From an uncultured Desulfovibrio sp. (lineage in GTDB: Bacteria; Desulfobacterota; Desulfovibrionia; Desulfovibrionales; Desulfovibrionaceae): a stretch of 64,000 nt of DNA. The stretch is from the NCBI RefSeq assembly GCF_910584445.1, contig NZ_CAJUBO010000008.1, positions 42,796 to 106,795 of the forward strand, given 5' to 3'. Position 1 is the first letter of the stretch. Each line of letters opens with the position of its first letter. Shown piece after piece: positions 62,823 to 64,000 of this stretch. A program made the translations under genes and the position numbers. Under the pieces are notes generated by a model. It made no database searches. It saw only the letters and a list, made by a program, of their open reading frames with translations, and was not told the origin of the DNA.

Positions 62823-63548
62823 TTACATCCATGGTGTCCATGTAAAGGCAGATAATTTATTATCTTCCCATCTAAAGGTGTATATTCTTCTACTAGTTGT
62901 CTTGGCAATGAGAAGCTCCCGCAATACGAGACTCGCAAGATCAATACGTTTGAATATGTCTGGAGTAGAATCTTTCCAGATAATAGCGATATCGCTAATC
63001 AGATTATAATTATTATTTGATATCGAATAAATTTTCAACCCAACACCATTATAATACTGTATGTATTTATAAGAAGAAAGCTCTGTCCCAGTATATCCAT
63101 AAACTGGTTTTGTTGTTGTCGTTCCATGAATGACAAAATTGTTCCTAGTACCTCCACAAAATATATTATTTTGTGTTTCATAATGTGTTATTCCATATTT
63201 CGGAATTGCGTTATATCTAGTTTCTTCATTGGATTCTTTGATATAATTAATTGTAACAAAATAATTTGCTTGTGATAATAGATTGACAACATGGAGACCA
63301 AGGTTTTGAAATACAGAGCGAACGCTATTTTCTATATTTACATAAATTAAATCATTGTTTTGTAAAGATTTGTCAGGGGCAAGAAAAAATTTATCCTCAT
63401 TACTTAGGTTAACTTGTGGGGAAAATTGAGATTGCGTATTGAGACTAAATGAGGAAATATGCGTGCAGGAACATGTCATTAAACACAATATACATATAAG
63501 ATATATTACATATTCACTATAAAAATTTCTGAATCGGTAGAAATACAT
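62823..63548 (-). CDS. AT-rich predicted lipoprotein/secreted cargo protein
   Basis: 241-aa protein. An N-terminal hydrophobic segment, YVIYLICILCLMTCSCTHIS, looks like a lipoprotein signal with an imperfect lipobox around the last Cys. The rest is Asn/Ser/Tyr-rich with strand-forming stretches (QNNDLIYVNIENSVRSVFQN, YFVTINYIKES, YIQYYNGVGLKIYSISNN), reminiscent of DUF4136-like lipoproteins, but I cannot confirm this. ATG 63548 has GGAGG five bases upstream; ATG 63566 is the alternative. Its base composition marks it as acquired separately from the mobilization genes. Confidence 0.6.
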   Translation of the reverse strand: MYFYRFRNFYSEYVIYLICILCLMTCSCTHISSFSLNTQSQFSPQVNLSNEDKFFLAPDKSLQNNDLIYVNIENSVRSVFQNLGLHVVNLLSQANYFVTINYIKESNEETRYNAIPKYGITHYETQNNIFCGGTRNNFVIHGTTTTKPVYGYTGTELSSYKYIQYYNGVGLKIYSISNNNYNLISDIAIIWKDSTPDIFKRIDLASLVLRELLIAKTTSRRIYTFRWEDNKLSAFTWTPWM

Positions 63549-63839
63549 TGGAACCTCCATGCTCATTACACAATGTTTATTATTTACTGCATTTTTAACT
63601 CTATTGTATTTCCTAATTATATAGCAGTATTAAAATGATACCCGATACTATCCAAGTTGCTGTAGGATAACTGCCGGGGGCTTTTTTTGCAAATTTATTT
63701 TATACAAAACATATCAATAAGTTATAGCTAAAATTTATTGGCATGTACCAAAATCTTTCGAGAGACCTCTCGTCCTGCGAAAAACTGAATTCGGGATGTT
63801 GTTCGGCCATGTACTACTTCATCCACATGTATCCAAAAA

Positions 63840-63864
63840 TTTTAGGGGTATTTTTTAGGGGTAT
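63840..63864 (+). repeat. Tandem 12-mer pair, right arm site of IME-2
   Basis: Two copies of TTTTAGGGGTAT separated by one T, in the same orientation as the pair at 57966-57989, 59 bp inside the right core repeat. Confidence 0.65.
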
Positions 63865-63922
63865 CATAAATAATTATAGATTTTAATTCATTGATATAAA
63901 ACAAAAAATTATATTTTTAGCG

Positions 63923-63934
63923 TAGCCCACTAGG
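63923..63934 (+). repeat. Core direct repeat, right end of IME-2 (attR)
   Basis: TAGCCCACTAGG, identical to 57840-57851. Confidence 0.65.
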
Positions 63935-63957
63935 GTTTACTGCGTAAACCCGTGGGC
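63925..63957. repeat. Long hairpin interrupted by the IME-2 insertion
   Basis: GCCCAC-TA-GGGTTTAC (63925-63940), loop TGC, GTAAACCC-GTGGGC (63944-63957): fourteen pairs with a two-base bulge. Its left part lies within the core repeat, so a copy of that part is also present at the left end of IME-2. It resembles a terminator or transfer-origin hairpin of IME-1. Confidence 0.7.
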
Positions 63958-64000
63958 AAGCGTGCCGCTTGACCGCCAAAGGCAAAAGACAAATCGGGGG

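Larger units (their letters stand above)
57840..63934. mobile_element. IME-2: nested 6.1-kb mobilizable element
   Basis: Bounded by direct copies of TAGCCCACTAGG (57840-57851 and 63923-63934). Just inside each end lies a paired TTTTAGGGGTAT (57966 and 63840). Content: tyrosine integrase, two MobC-like proteins, candidate oriT, MOBP relaxase, and two AT-rich cargo genes. The outer flanks rejoin into one hairpin when the element is removed, which supports insertion into IME-1. Confidence 0.7.
52560..64000. mobile_element. IME-1: integrative mobilizable element at tRNA-Glu (right end outside window)
   Basis: Starts at the 3' end of tRNA-Glu(CUC) and carries, in order, a P4-type tyrosine integrase, a 55-aa ORF, AlpA, a TOPRIM-ATPase replication protein and a MobV relaxase, all on the plus strand. 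It is interrupted by IME-2 at 57840. The sequence after 63934 should be its continuation. The attR copy of the tRNA 3' end is expected beyond the window, so length is unknown. Confidence 0.75.
63549..64000. other. Right end of IME-2 and return to IME-1
   Basis: 452 bp without a supported gene. It contains the right arm pair (63840-63864), the core repeat (63923-63934) and a long hairpin (63925-63957). Higher-GC sequence resumes after about 63920, as expected where IME-1 continues. Confidence 0.6.

Noticed and set aside
62758..63009. 83-aa plus-strand frame
   Set aside because: Antisense to the lipoprotein gene and without a ribosome site.

Overview
The window is mostly GC-rich bacterial chromosome. 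Its gene content points to an anaerobic delta-class sulfate reducer of the Desulfovibrionaceae. The signs are a dnaG-rpoD pair, a three-domain NifU with NifS under an Rrf2 regulator, the [FeFe]-hydrogenase maturases HydF and HydG, a cysteine-rich Mrp/NBP35 ATPase, and an iron alcohol dehydrogenase of the type abundant in Desulfovibrio. Genus-level placement is inference; there is no rRNA gene in the window.

Bases 1-45300 are a dense, ordinary core. In order: dnaG (partial)-rpoD; a secreted nuclease; a degenerate carbamoyltransferase (minus); gph and a ferredoxin-like protein; metA; the rrf2-nifU-nifS operon; hydF and a DedA protein (minus); an exported pseudo-hydrolase; hydG; a 1009-aa membrane protein of unknown function; an M23 peptidase (minus); pcm; mrp; pgsA with ftsB-like and TPR genes; a PDC-sensor lipoprotein; fbp; tsaD; trxA-trxB-bamD; cheW (minus); a surface-carbohydrate protein and mtnA (minus); YceD; a minus-strand set (glycerate kinase, membrane protein, GIY-YIG, LysE exporter); hflK-hflC; a CI-like repressor; a lytic transglycosylase; a fabF/AMP-ligase pair; and rsmA. 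Several proteins here have lost the catalytic residues of their family.

Bases 45300-52500 are accessory DNA of clearly lower GC. The main item is a complete His-Xaa-Ser peptide-modification cassette: hxsD, two radical-SAM maturases hxsB and hxsC, and a 77-aa secreted precursor ending in five consecutive H-x-S triplets. Beyond it, one intact iron alcohol dehydrogenase sits between two decayed transposase genes, one IS5-type and one IS481-type. A small Lar-like zinc-ribbon gene follows.

From the tRNA-Glu(CUC) gene at 52502 to the window end lies a stack of mobilizable integrative elements. IME-1 starts at the tRNA 3' end and carries a P4-type integrase, an AlpA regulator, a TOPRIM-ATPase replication protein and a MobV relaxase. 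IME-2 (about 6.1 kb) appears to be inserted inside IME-1, between two copies of a 12-bp core (57840 and 63923). It has its own integrase, MobC-like proteins, a candidate oriT with a YATCCTGY nick motif, a MOBP relaxase, and two AT-rich cargo genes. Joining the two flanks of IME-2 regenerates one long hairpin, which supports the nested model. The far end of IME-1 is outside the window.
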